A stretch of DNA of 64,000 bases from Cerrena zonata (taxonomy: Eukaryota; Basidiomycota; Agaricomycetes; Polyporales; Cerrenaceae), in NCBI GenBank assembly GCA_038087015.1, contig JASBNA010000004.1, forward strand, positions 186,001 to 250,000, given 5' to 3'. Positions 11,407 to 22,495 of the stretch are shown piece after piece. The notes beneath the pieces are model-generated. The model was not told where the DNA came from. It did not search any database and worked only from the letters and a program-made list of their open reading frames with translations. Within the stretch, counting starts at the first letter, position 1; each line of letters opens with the position of its first letter. The translations under genes and the position numbers were made by a program.

Positions 11407-12660
11407 TCAAGCGGGAACTTGATCCATGGAGTAAGCATTGAGACAATTGATCATGGTAAGAAACAAAGGTCGGATCACGTCGACGACCGTCTGCTGCCAA
11501 AACGGATCATAATCCTGACGATGGCAATGTGAATAGGCTGACAATCTAGATTCTGTAAGGAACATACGATATGGGGTTGTCCATCGACGATTGCCCTGTT
11601 TATGTCATTACAACAGCCTCGACATGTATCGAAGGCCTGGTCGTAACTTTCCAACGTGGAAACTACACGTTCGTTACGCCGTTTTATTTCGTCGATCACC
11701 GTATGGGGATATGGGTTTCGAGCTATGACAATAATGTGAATATTCAGTCGATGATCATTGTGAGGCTGCTGATTACTGGGTACCATACCATTGACAACAT
11801 TGTATTCCGCAAGTACTACATAGAAAAACAATGATATCAGAATCAACAATAGAGTTACAGCACGAATGAATAGGACCTACCACTCTTAAAAGAATGGTAT
11901 GAGGAGCCCTGGCTGCAGTCCAGAGCAATCTTAGCGAAAGTGTCGAAAAGCTATATAACAAATCGAAACATTAGTAGACCGTATGAAACTTAAAAGGTCA
12001 GGACTATTAATACATCGAAAAGATAAGCCCCGACACTGTTGTAATAAACGTAAGTGTCAGAATGAATCGATTTAAGTGTCAGAATGATGAAGGTATGTAC
12101 CATTTGAGATATTCCCATGCCATCGATACCCAAGTCTTCCAACCCGTATTCTGTCCTTGAAAGTGAATCCGGACCTCTTCAATAAAAAAATCCGATGCGC
12201 GTGGCAAGCCCACTGAACGCTATGGCAGCCTCCTCGAAAGTTTTCTGATATTCCTGTAATTTCTAATGTGTAATACAACGGAATGAAGTCGACGAGCACG
12301 GTATAAGCTCAAAATACTGGTTACTGACAAAAATGGCCCAAACTTTCAGACTTGGCATCGGTATTCACGTTACCATTCTTTGCAATGGTAAATATAAGGT
12401 TCTGACGAGCTGTAGGACTAAATATTATGGCGATGTTTGACCCTCCAGTTAGAGCCCAATGGTTTACTTACCTCTCAAGAACGTAGCATAGTTTCGTGCA
12501 TCGTTCCGAGACTTTGTCTGCGCGGTCTGTAGGTCCTACGTCCGCATGAATATCAACAACTTGTCGGAAGATGAACACTATTGTAACGGTACCTACCATG
12601 CGGATCTCACACCATCTATTAACATTTTCGGTCAGGACCGTGGGCTCGCTTCGCCGTCTG
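11407..12660 (-). pseudogene. P6: decayed or frame-broken member of the local helical family
   Basis: The minus-strand exon remains match P2, P3 and P5 in order. RADKVSERCTKLCYVLE (about 12540-12480) corresponds to family exon 2. KTFEEAAIAFSGLATRIGFF followed by IEEVRIHFQGQ and WKTWVSMAWEYLKW (about 12260-12110) corresponds to the central helix plus Trp-rich stretch. LFDTFAKIALDC (about 11950) and a final exon ending INCLNAYSMDQVPA (stop at 11407-11409) correspond to the C-terminus. The central exon is read in two frames that meet at a run of seven A on the plus strand (12184-12190); six would keep one frame. No convincing first exon with the WxxLxK junction was found. It is either a pseudogene or a gene with a sequence error; the 5' limit is approximate. 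Confidence 0.45.
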
Positions 12661-13043
12661 TAAGTGCAAAATGAACATTCAATGTATATGGTTACATTGT
12701 ATCTACAATTCCAATCCAATATAGATACCGGCATTCATGACTAAAATCGATGGAATCCAGTAGTGAACGAGGGACGGAGACTTTGCCCAAGAGAGTGCAA
12801 TCAAAGTGAGGCTGGTACAGAACCTGGTCTTACCAAGACCAAGACCGGCTTGAGGAAGAGTCAGTCCGTGGAGTCTGGATTTATGAACGTTAACGACAAC
12901 ATGTGACAGCGCATTTAAGACGAAGAGGTAACACTGGCAGTACGTGACTTGGAACGCATTGTGTGTCACGGTGTGGCAGTCGATGCCAGGATGCCTACTG
13001 CACTACCACAAATACTTCAATTTTCAAGCCGAAAAGGTCTAGC

Positions 13044-13679
13044 ATGGTAGAAGTACATGTTGTGAATCCAATGGTGCAGTTTATTGCTAAGATTATGTGC
13101 AAATACTCAAGATATAGAAGGACTGTATGCGACTTGCGGAGTTTGAAATTGAAACGTGAAATTTGTACTTGTTTGTTCCCTAACTACACCCCTAACCAAT
13201 GTATGCTCGCTCCGCTCGCAATAAAGGTTATGACCCTCCCCAATAGCAGAGGACGTCCCAAGGAGATTATCGATTTTGACGAGATTACTATTCAACTCTC
13301 GCCTATCCGAGGCAATCTTGGTAAAAAGCCGCAACAGGGAACCATCCATGACGAGCTTTTAACCAGATATTGCGAAGGGGAGAGAGGAGAAGGGGGAATA
13401 GCAGAGGGTTTCGCGATGGGAGGGTTTTTATGGTTTCGGACCAACGTACGAGAAGAATGCAGAAGACTGCGGGCGTGTTTGAATGGGGAGGTAGGATACC
13501 AACTTTGGGAGGATGTGAGCCTGAAGACCACTCGTGGGACGATACGAGTGTGTGTTGTTCAAAAATTGCCACTGACTTGTCGCATTCGGAAGCCTGTTCG
13601 GGAGCATATGTTAGGATGTCAATGTCGAAGGTTTTGGCTGTCCGAAAGTGGCATCCACCGATCCCTCGGCATTGCCTGA
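13044..13679 (+). CDS. Unsupported 211-codon open frame, hypothetical
   Basis: The ATG at 13044 (MVEVHVVNPMVQFI) opens an uninterrupted frame to the stop at 13677-13679. No domain is recognised. A segment NVREECRRLRACLNGEVG looks helical. The stretch 12661-13043 just upstream holds only short minus-strand frames (one with a hydrophobic YWIPSILVMN segment) that I could not join into a gene. It may be chance; it is listed because it is the longest unexplained intronless frame in this part. Confidence 0.2.
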   Translation: MVEVHVVNPMVQFIAKIMCKYSRYRRTVCDLRSLKLKREICTCLFPNYTPNQCMLAPLAIKVMTLPNSRGRPKEIIDFDEITIQLSPIRGNLGKKPQQGTIHDELLTRYCEGERGEGGIAEGFAMGGFLWFRTNVREECRRLRACLNGEVGYQLWEDVSLKTTRGTIRVCVVQKLPLTCRIRKPVREHMLGCQCRRFWLSESGIHRSLGIA

Positions 13680-14191
13680 TGACTCAAGTATGAGCGTGTT
13701 GAGATACCAAATAAAAATTGAGAAGGCCAGGTCAGCTTGGTCCCGTTCCTACACGAGATGGGATTAGTGAAAGTAATATGCTACCTCGTGCCGTACTAGT
13801 GAGGTCAAGTTGGCCGACGTTCAGCCAACAGGCTATCAGTAATTCAGTACACAGTCACGGCAATGTTTCGAACGTCGCTGTGTCGGCATTATGTGCCCGT
13901 GTTTAATGTTGTTTGACAAGTTCGAGTTCAAGCTGTATAGCCCATTTGACGCCGACATATCTTTCTCCGAACCTTGACCAAGCTTCGAAATTCACGATGG
14001 GATGTTCTTAACGCATCGTACGAAGAGTATAAACGCATGCGGAAATATAAGGATGAATTCTCATTCACACCTCTTCTGGTACACGATACGCCAACGATAC
14101 AAATACAACAAGAAACTATACGGACACGGTACACGATTACCGCTCAAGAAACCCACCAGTCACATACATCTTACATATCACCTTGAATGTT
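13680..14191. other. Intergenic stretch downstream of P2
   Basis: This is the 3' flank of the minus-strand gene P2. Nothing recognisable beyond short frames. Confidence 0.45.
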
Positions 14192-15579
14192 TTACAACGG
14201 TGCTTTGCCGTTAGCATAAGCTGAGAGGCATTCTTGGAGCGGGAGATGTATCATTTCAGCATTCTTCAAAACGGCATTGGAAACTTTAGGGATCGCCTAT
14301 GAGTGAATAGTCAGCGAACAGCATTTTGATAGGAGTGGTCGCTTGAATTTTGGAGACGGTTTTGGTACTTACAGACAGTTTCCCGGCCATCTTGACACTT
14401 TGTAGCAGATTGTCACATTTCAAGGAAACGAGATGCCATGCATCCTCGAAACCAGCGAGGCGTTCCGTCAATACCGTGGCGCCATCTGCAACTGGAACTT
14501 GGTGTGTCACAGAATAGTTCTGGGGAGACGTGTTCCTCGCTGGAAACTATTTAATAGACACTGAGACGGTTTTGAAGGGAATACTTACTAGAAGAGAGCC
14601 TAACGGTGACGCCGAGACACGGGGCTGCGTGATCCGGGTCAAAATGTCAGTACTTATGTGCGGAGACGTCAAATCGAACTGACCGCTAACACAGATCCTC
14701 CCTATACAAGATAGTAAGTTTTGGAAAGTTCTTGCTAAGCTAGACAAGGCCTATTTATAGAGTGTCAGATTCGATGTTTAACAAATTGTAGAACATTCGT
14801 ACACTCCAAACGGACTGGAAAATACTAGATACGTGATGTCAATGAATCTATAATCTGGCTGTAGAGGATAAGTATTCGCACCTTCCAAGACCTGACCATA
14901 GCCTTTCCCAAACTCCCTGCACTCCTGCCAAATAAGAAGATAACGTGGCGGGAAAGATTTCTACAAGCTTTGCGAGGTCTCGAAACTCCGTAGATAGGTT
15001 CCTAGCAGACTCTTCGTAGACAGGTAAATCCTATGACAAGGTGTTAGGTTTGGGTACCAGTATAAGCGACTAAGCTCCACGAAGAGGTACCTCCATGAAT
15101 ATGTTGATGACTTTAGCCTTCTTTTCGACATCCATGTTTGCTTTTGATAGCGGTACGAGGACAGATGTGTAATCTACTTACCATTGAAATGAAATAGACA
15201 ACATGAGCGATGATACTCACCCTCAAGGATTTGGGCACATTTGCTTGCGTTGCGTTGGGAGGCGCGGTGTGCCGCATCATGCCTCTGTGAGATAATGTCA
15301 GTCATTGAGCACCCGTATTACGATCGTTTCTACCTTCCAAAGGCAATCCCATACAATATACAGATCGTGACCTGCTCCGACATGTGGAGTATTCGCCAAT
15401 GTAGCACTGACGGAGGAAAACAACCTCTGTATCTCCTGATGATCCAGTATGAGCTGTGTGAACGTTTGCTTTAGATCTTGCTCCATATGCAATTGCTGGT
15501 AAGAGGGAAGTTCATCTGCTCCTACCGTTGCTCCAACGGTAGAAGGCAGTTGAGACTTCTCACTATTGAAGTTCGTCAT
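14192..15579 (-). CDS. P2: member of local helical protein family
   Basis: Function unknown. The ATG at 15579 begins MTNFNSEKSQ, aligning with MTRNEKSQ of P3. Exon 1 contains DELPSYQQL, LDHQEIQRLFSSVSATL and ends VWDCLWK at a phase-0 donor. Exon 2 reads RASQRNASKCAQILE (about 15290-15228), matching P3 exon 2. A central exon carries FRDLAKLVEIFPATLSSYL then VWERLWSGLE (about 15010-14890). GRICVSGQFDL appears near 14690, LAGFEDAWHLVSLKCD near 14450-14400, and the last exon reads LKNAEMIHLPLQECLSAYA and ends GKAPL (stop at 14192-14194). Seven or more short introns separate these. It is the closest relative of P3 throughout and, like it, faces away from a tRNA-Lys(CTT) gene. No signal peptide is seen. 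Confidence 0.65.
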
Positions 15580-15662
15580 GAATGAACCAAGGGATGGTCT
15601 GAGGGATGGTGATGGATGTTGATATAGAGAAGGCTGAGAGATGGTACGATAACGCACGTTTA

Positions 15663-15670
15663 TTTATACC
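15663..15670 (-). promoter_or_regulatory. TATA box of P2
   Basis: Reading the minus strand, GGTATAAATAAA lies about 85 bases before the P2 start codon at 15579, a normal fungal TATA-to-ATG distance. Confidence 0.55.
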
Positions 15671-15853
15671 GGCTAGAGCCTGCGAACTCCCAGGCATGTC
15701 GTTCGCTGGGAATTCGAAGTCAACCAGAGTGCTCGAATTCGGACTCGAGGAGTCAACACGAGGCTACTGAACGTCCAAGTCAAGTAAGCGCTCGTTTGAT
15801 ATTAACTAATTGGTGGTCTCAACACAGTTGAGATAGAGAGCTATAGGTCATCA

Positions 15854-15945
15854 GCCCGCCTAGCTCAATCGGATAGAGCGTCAGACTCTTACACAAGAGT
15901 AGGTGGGTGATCTGAAGGCTGCGAGTTCGACCCTCGCGGTGGGCT
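15854..15945 (+). tRNA. tRNA-Lys(CTT) with 18-nt intron
   Basis: The acceptor arms GCCCGCC and GGTGGGC pair with one G-T. The D arm is GCTC/GAGC, the anticodon stem TCAGA/TCTGA, and the T arm GCGAG TTCGACC CTCGC. The anticodon CTT is at 15888-15890. The intron occupies 15892-15909, directly after position 37, the standard eukaryotic site. The 3' CCA is not encoded, as expected in a nuclear gene. Confidence 0.95.
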
Positions 15946-16062
15946 AGTACTTTTGCATGAGCCAGAAGGTCTTCTACATAGAAATTTCATGTCAAATTTT
16001 ACTCTTCATTTTTTGAGCTGACTTGGTGCCGTTGTGTAAATACCTTAGCGCCAACCATTATC

Positions 16063-16158
16063 GCCCGCCTAGCTCAATCGGATAGAGCGTCAGACTTTTA
16101 AGACCATTCGTGGTCAAGGGCGATCTGAAGGCTGCGAGTTCGACCCTCGCGGTGGGCT
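16063..16158 (+). tRNA. tRNA-Lys(TTT) with 22-nt intron
   Basis: It has the same acceptor, D, anticodon-stem and T arms as the neighbouring tRNA-Lys(CTT), but the anticodon is TTT at 16097-16099 and the intron (16101-16122) has a different sequence with a short internal hairpin (GACCA/TGGTC). It lies 117 bases downstream of the CTT gene in the same orientation. Confidence 0.95.
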
Positions 16159-16351
16159 ACCTCTACTTTTGCGCTCGATACCTATGTTTCTCTGTTGACT
16201 ACATAAGTCTATTATCATGACATCGACTTCCGACCTCACTTAAGGTTCGTTGCATCTACCAGAACCCTACCGTCACACAATTGTTTTGCTGTGAGCAAAT
16301 ATTGGCATAGCATAGCGCTAACTAAATGACACCAAGGCTAAGTAGGACAAA

Positions 16352-18747
16352 TCACGAGCTCTTCACCCTTTTCTTCCCTCTTCGCTCATTAGCATCGGAA
16401 TAATTCCCCTCGTTGTTCATCCTCGCCAATAACGACGCAGATTTGGATGATGAGAAGGGACCATTCCTATCCCCAGAACCCTTGCCGGTTTGTTTCGATG
16501 CGGCTCCCTTGATACTCCAACCCGTCTCCGGCATATCATCGTCTCTTGACTGTTGAGGGGCAGCAGCTGGTCGTCTCTGCGGTGCTTCGTCTTGTTCCGC
16601 TCGCCGTTTCGACGGTACTGAAGGTGGTGTCGATTTTGGTAAGCCATTATTTGCATTCATCCTACTGAGAAGCGATCCTCCGCCTCCAATATCACTCTGA
16701 GGCTTGCCTCCTCTCCGAGGAGGTGAAGTTGAACGCGTGGAATCTCGCTTGTTGTAACTGGTACTTGGGACAATCTCGGACTGTGTCCTTGGGCGACCCT
16801 GATCTTGCCGTTGCGGTCGATCTTGACGTGGTCGTGGTGATAAACCCCGTCTGGGGGGTGTCGAAATACTCGGCCGAGGTGGTAGCGAGACTGGAACGTC
16901 GCGATTGCGTTTGATGATGACCGGCGGGGACCCATTAGTCTTATCCATACCTTTTGGTGGATTTGAGGAGTTAATATCGCTTGAGGTTGACGCTGCCTGT
17001 TGTTGCGAGGTTGACTTGTTCATCGCGGCAGGTGGAAGTGGTAAAAGTGACTGCTCAAACAGAGAAGAAGAGACGAAAGTTGAAGACAAATGCCTAAAAT
17101 CAAAAGTGGCCCGTTGCGAACCCTAATATCACTCTGTATTTCTTCGAGGGATGTCTTGTCCACTCGTTCTTCCTTCATTGCACTTGAAGCTACTTGCTGG
17201 ACCTTCTCAAGGATATTGGTGAGATTTGATGGTATTGACCATCCCTTCTCGGTCTTCCGCTGAATGGACAGAGTGAGGATTAGTTGTAGCAGTCTCGATA
17301 CCGTGACCTACCCAGATGCATGTTTTTACTAAGGCTTTACACGCGTCCCATTGTGATTGATCGTGTGGTTGTTTCGAGGATGCGAATATCTGAGATAATT
17401 TTAGTATCACTAGTCAACACCATAGGTCACCCAGTTAAACCTACTGGTAGAAGTATGACACACGCTTCCACAACCTGTACTCGGATGGCGGAAAGTTCAT
17501 CAGTAGAAGGGGAGTTGGCACCCAGTTTGGCGTCAGCACGGAATGTAGTCGAGACTAAATTCCCATAAAGCTCGAAGACAAACAGGGAATCTTCCTCAGA
17601 CAGCCTGTTACCCGGAAGTTTGGGAACAAGGTTGGCTTGCAAAAAGCGCAGCAAAAGTGCCGGGTGAGCGACTTGCTTCTCAACAGCAACGAAGCTCGCA
17701 AGTTCAAGGAAATATCGAGTATGCGCAAGGTTGCTGGCGGGAACGTCTTCCTTGAGTACTGCCTTAGCTTCGGTGAGAATGACATCTAGCAATTCCTTGC
17801 CCCGAGAAGAGTATTGGCTGAAAGTCGGAAGAGAAAGCAAAATATTCTTGACGATGATGTCCGTATCCATCGATCGAACTTTGCCTATTGCCTGAAAGAC
17901 GTTATAGAAGCAAGAGCCAAAGACGAAGGGAAAGGGTACTGACCTTCAGCAAACTGGACACAAGAACATCTTCGGCCGGATTTTGACTATTCGCATGCCT
18001 CTCAATGATCCCTCGCTTCGCATCCTCCGACAAATACACCAGCACTAGTGATCGAAGACGCTCGCGCATAATTTGTTCCTCGTCATCCGTAGGGTCTTCA
18101 GGTAGAAGGATTTGATCACAAAGTACCCCTAGGGTTGTGGTAGGATCCAGATCGAGATGTTCAGTCAAAGCCCGCTTCACGACATCGACTTCATTGGTGT
18201 CATCTACACGACTTTGTCAATATTCATTTCGCCATGTGGCGGCGCTGAGTCCGCCACCTTGAAAGAGGCGTGGTCAGTAACAGTATACGTACCACTTTGA
18301 AGGAGTTGGACCAAGACGTCAGCATTTCGTTTCACCCACTTGGGTTGTGCCTTGGATACAGCACTGATAGTGCGGTACCCACGTATCCGAACCTAGATGG
18401 AGCTGCTCAGTGGGATGAATTGAACAATACATCAAGCATACGCACAGTGGGATCTGGGTCTTCGCATAAATCATACACTGCGTTGATGGCCTCATCCTCG
18501 AGCTCCGGAAAGTCTTTAAGATAAGCCGGGATTTTCTCTGCCACTGTTAGCTTGACAGAGGGATGTTGAGAGTGAGCCAAGTCGATCAATTTCTTCAATG
18601 TGTCCTTCCTCTATTACGGCAACGTACATCAGTTGATACGAAGAACGCGAAGGACAAAAAACTCACAACAGCAGCCGTTTTCACGGGTGTCCTCTCCGCA
18701 CGTCTCAGGAGTTCCCGAAGTTCGTTCAATTGTGCACCGTCTTCCAT
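16352..18747 (-). CDS. API5 (apoptosis inhibitor 5) family HEAT/ARM-repeat protein
   Basis: API5/AAC-11 proteins are nuclear helical-repeat scaffolds; the role in fungi is little studied. The ATG at 18747 gives MEDGAQLNELRELLRRAERT. Later exons read HSQHPSVKLTVAEKIPAYL, FPELEDEAINAVYDLCEDPD (about 18520-18440), KRALTEHLDLDPTTTLG, DDEEQIMRERLRSLVLVYL (about 18110-18040) and DIIVKNILLSLPTFSQYSS with RGKELLDVI (about 17860-17770). The FPELxxxAINAxxDLCED segment is diagnostic for API5. The last exon (17089-16352) is low-complexity, rich in S, P, R and K, with RMNANNG and RMNNEGN repeats and a basic KKRVKSS end, plausibly nuclear targeting. About seven introns. Confidence 0.8.
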
Positions 18748-19336
18748 TGAGCGATCAGTTCAAGCACAAGATCAGTATACAGTTTTTCGGAGGGTATTTA
18801 TATGTTCTGCTCTGAAAGTGGCGTAGATGTAGGAATATTGGGAACAAAACAATAAGGAGTGAAGAACAAGATCCCTGCAGGCGGCCTCTCGGAATTGAAT
18901 ACTGAGTTTTCCCACGCCTTACCCTTGTAAATATACCACAGCCTCTTCAACCTAGGACACCTTTCGCTTGTACTTTTGCACAGTGTTCCACATATCGCTC
19001 AGGGTATCGGTCTACCTCAAAAAATCAGGACATAGACATATATCCCGATTGGTACTTGCCTCGTTTTGCAGTGTAGCCTTCCGATAAATCACCTTGAACA
19101 CGACTCTCGTGAGCTCTCTTCAATCAGAAATTATTTTCCCTTCAGATTGCTCGAACACTGTCAAGTTATGGAGCTTTGGCATCGTTGTACAATTATGGAT
19201 TCAATAAAACATCTCAAGTCACAGCCAGGAAACCAGGTATACATTAGTGACGGGTGTGTACCCTGTTATCTGTAGCGGATTAAGACCTGCAGTGTCCTAG
19301 TGGTTTATCCGTGTTCTCCTTCTTGTTTTTGCCATC
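18748..19336. other. Intergenic stretch
   Basis: It holds the upstream region of API5 and the 3' flank of the next minus-strand gene. Nothing recognisable. Confidence 0.5.
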
Positions 19337-20053
19337 CTATGCCCCACAGCGTAATGCTGGTGGTCGATAGACCCCTACAGTCGCTACCAAAACTTGTCAA
19401 TGTCACTTTGCGTCACAATCAAGGAGCAACTTACGTTTCCGACTAGTGGTACGACCCCTTTCCTCCACTCCACCCTTCGACACAAAGAGCTTGCTCATCT
19501 CTTGCATCTCTTCCCTCAACAGCTTCTCATCCAACTCACTAGTCGACTCATTCGCCATCTCGAACACGCGTTCCAGCGAATCATTTCGATATCGTTGTTG
19601 CTGCTCATGCGGCGGACGCCCTTCCTGTGGCATCCCTTCAATCTCTAACCAAATCAACGCGTCCCACTTCTGTACGAAGTTATCCAAGATAGCTTGTCGT
19701 TCGGGAAGTAAGACTTCAAGTACGTGTTGTAATCTCGCTAGGTTCTCCTCTTCTGTGGCCACTGTAGGTTCCAGGGATCCACATATACTCTTCCTCCGCA
19801 CCTCATTCTTCAATCCTATGAGGGCCCTGTCGTTCCCCTCTAGACACGTTCTAAGCTGTCTTGACAGCTCGACGAATCCGTGGACGAAATGATTGTATGT
19901 CATTCTCGACGTCGATGTGACTCCTATCTCATTGGCAAGATACGACCTGGCCTGATCGGGGAGCTCGTCGAAGCTCAGGCCAGAGAAGACGTATTCTGAA
20001 GCCTCGTATGTAGGTGCCTTGAATGGCTCGGGTGCGAGGTATGACATAACCAT
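19337..20053 (-). CDS. Hypothetical helical protein
   Basis: No function recognised. The ATG at 20053 begins MVMSYLAPEPFKAPTYEAS; the open frame extends to 20074 but only by a TTG. The protein is about 220 residues and mostly helical (LSFDELPDQARSYLANEIG, EENLARLQHVLEVLLPERQ), ending in a basic TTSRKRK-like stretch. A GTAAGT donor near 19432 and a TAG acceptor near 19388 allow a short last exon ending at a TAG (19337-19339). Without that splice the frame ends at 19403, so the C-terminus is uncertain. TATATAA-like sequence near 20210 could serve as promoter. Confidence 0.5.
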
Positions 20054-20311
20054 GACGGTGGCGTTATGTGTCAATGTGAAAGATTGCAGAACAGCAGTTG
20101 AGAAGACAGTTCGATGAATAGAGCCTTGCGATTCTCGCGCAGTGGCACTTGGAGCTTTGGTTGGGTAGGTGTATAATGAAAGAGAGGCGGAAGTACCTCT
20201 CGGACTTTTATATAATAGGTGAGTTGTTACAGCTTTGACCTTTTGTTTATGAGACGCAGTGGCTATTGTAGTGGGTCTTGGCTTACGCGACCACTAATTT
20301 AGGAACTTGAT

Positions 20312-21006
20312 TCACCCCAAGGTACATACATGAACGTTCTCTGTTGTTCCGTACGGTGGCAACCACAGCCAGGGTGAGTGGCTGCTTTTGTTGTTTCCTT
20401 CAATTCTCCAAATGCGTATCTTGTTGTGGGCGCCAAAGTCCTCAAATGTCGTGTTCTCCTTGTCGAAAGAAGAGCAGTCGAGTACAATCCTGATTAAATA
20501 TAGGATTCAAGAATACAAGCTCCTGCAACTCGCAAGAACCCGGAACTTTCTCTAACATAGGAATGATCCTCGCCGTGGTCTCGGTTCCCGTACCTGGCCC
20601 TTCAATATCGTCATGCCACGGGATAAGTTTAGACCTACCGTGACGTACTCGTGTGCCCAGCTGGACAACGTGAAAGCCCTGTTCGGGTGCTTTCCATTGA
20701 ATTTTGGCATGGAGTCGAAGTCAGACACAATGGGGCGGTACATACTGACATTCTCCTGGTTTACGGTGTGCTCGGCAATGCAACACGAGAACATAGGTTC
20801 ATTTATCACATTATCCATCTACTTGATCATGAACATTGAATTACTCCCGTTCTTTTACAGTGACCAAACCTTGTTTCATCATTCTCTTCACTAGATGTAG
20901 GGTCTAAAACTTCATTCTTCCTGTTATCCATACTGTCCTTCACCCTTCCAGAACCCTGATACTGATCCACGTTCACCTGCTCTCGGTGGGGTGTGGATTC
21001 TGCCAT
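20312..21006 (-). CDS. Candidate small multi-exon gene, hypothetical
   Basis: Three minus-strand blocks look coding. The first, from the ATG at 21006, reads MAESTPHREQVNVDQYQG and is acidic and polar. The second (20818-20630) contains YRPIVSDFDSMPKFNGKHPN. The third (about 20484-20330) contains DKENTTFEDFGAHNKIRIWR and HSPWLWLPPYGTTENVH, bounded by an AG acceptor and a GTATGT donor. I could not join all three in one frame. No domain is recognised. Alternative frames through 20630-20430 also stay open, so this is a weak call. Confidence 0.3.
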
Positions 21007-22495
21007 ATGGTGTTTAATAGAGGTACATTCTTCAATGTCATACGTCAGACACGTCTCTTGGCAAACTAATTCTTTCCTATTAACACGTTCTTATTGAGTT
21101 CCCTCTCGAATGTTAGCTACCTGGTCGTACTATCACGATGTGATAATATCCTTTACATACCGTGTTAGTACAAGATGGCTTCTATTTTACGATATCGTCA
21201 CAGCATAGATTCCACGAATCCCGTGAGCCTCCCAAACACATTGATATAGCGTGCCTTAGGAGATGATCATCGATAATCCTCTCTTCCGCAAACCATCACA
21301 ATATGCCCACCCATCCCAGAACCTGTACCTCACTTCCTAGCTCCCTATGACAGCTGCTTCCCCGTCATAAAGGGCACAACTTTGTCAATCTTTGATTATC
21401 CCAAGGGAGCTTCCCCTTCAGCGTCTCAAACCATGTTCTCCCGCTGGCAGCTGCCCATCGTCCAGAGCCTGGAAACCGATCCGATTTGCATATTAGGAAA
21501 GGGACTCTTACTCGGATTCTTCGGGAAGCAGTTCGGTGGTTTTGTGAGGGAACATAAGGGGTTGTACCCTCAGAGGAAATGTGGCAAGACTCGAGAGCAG
21601 GGACAGAGGCTATTGAGGCAGTGAGGCTAGACTCGCTATGCATATGCATTTTACGCCTCATCATGCTGGACACCCAGTCATCAAGCATATTCGCCAGTCA
21701 TCTTTGGGGTGTATGTGTTGCCGCAATTCATCGTTTGCCACTTTGCTGGATCGACCGAGCCTTTTCCTGACGGATGTTGGAACCTTATCCGGCGTCCCTT
21801 GCTATGTTCGTCCGATGGTGCTGGGGAAAGCGGGACCGGGCCGTGGGGATCGGAGTTGTGGTACATCGGACGAGTGTGTTGTATGTCCTTCCATCCTGTT
21901 TTTCTGCGTAGACATCATGAATTGAATTGCTTCTGGAACGGCCACGAATGTCAGAGATGATGCAGGGTGGCAGAGAATGGATGGTTGGGAGAGGAACAAT
22001 TGAAGAGGATAGTGATGGATGACCCACGTTCCCGCGCCTGAGAACACGCTTTGCATAGGCGACGGAGGTTTGTCCGCGAGCCTGAGTCTCGACGCCCCAG
22101 TGCCAGTGGCTTAGCGGGACCAACTGCTGACGCGGTGTTCTCTCGTTGACCATCACCTCCACAGTCGCATTTAAGCCTCCTCGTACTTGCATACGTTGTC
22201 GAGCAAAAGTCATCTGGAGTCAGACTCCGACTATCCTATACACGGTTCCGTAGCTCTATATCAATACGCCTGCCATTTAGAGACATCCCATTTGACCCAT
22301 ATATCCCTTTCATCGCCCCATTCGCAAGCACCTGCGCTCAATCTCCCTCTCTTCTCCCCACCATTAGAATTTCTTTAGCGGCCACAAGCCCTCTTATTAG
22401 CTTTCCTCCGTACAGAAACCACACCATTTCTTCGTCACCAGTAGTAGTCGTCAAATTGGCTCCGCCATTTACACAAATATCACTGCGCAATCCCT
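21007..22495. other. Gene-poor stretch upstream of BCS1
   Basis: The longest ATG-started frame is on the minus strand at 21785-22213 (begins MTFARQRMQVRGGLN). It is basic, without a domain, and not convincing. The last 150 bases before 22496 are the BCS1 promoter and leader. Confidence 0.4.

Noticed and set aside
12963..13043. N-terminal extension of the 13044-13679 frame
   Set aside because: The extension begins with GTG, not ATG, and has no supporting feature. Only the ATG-started part was kept, at low confidence.
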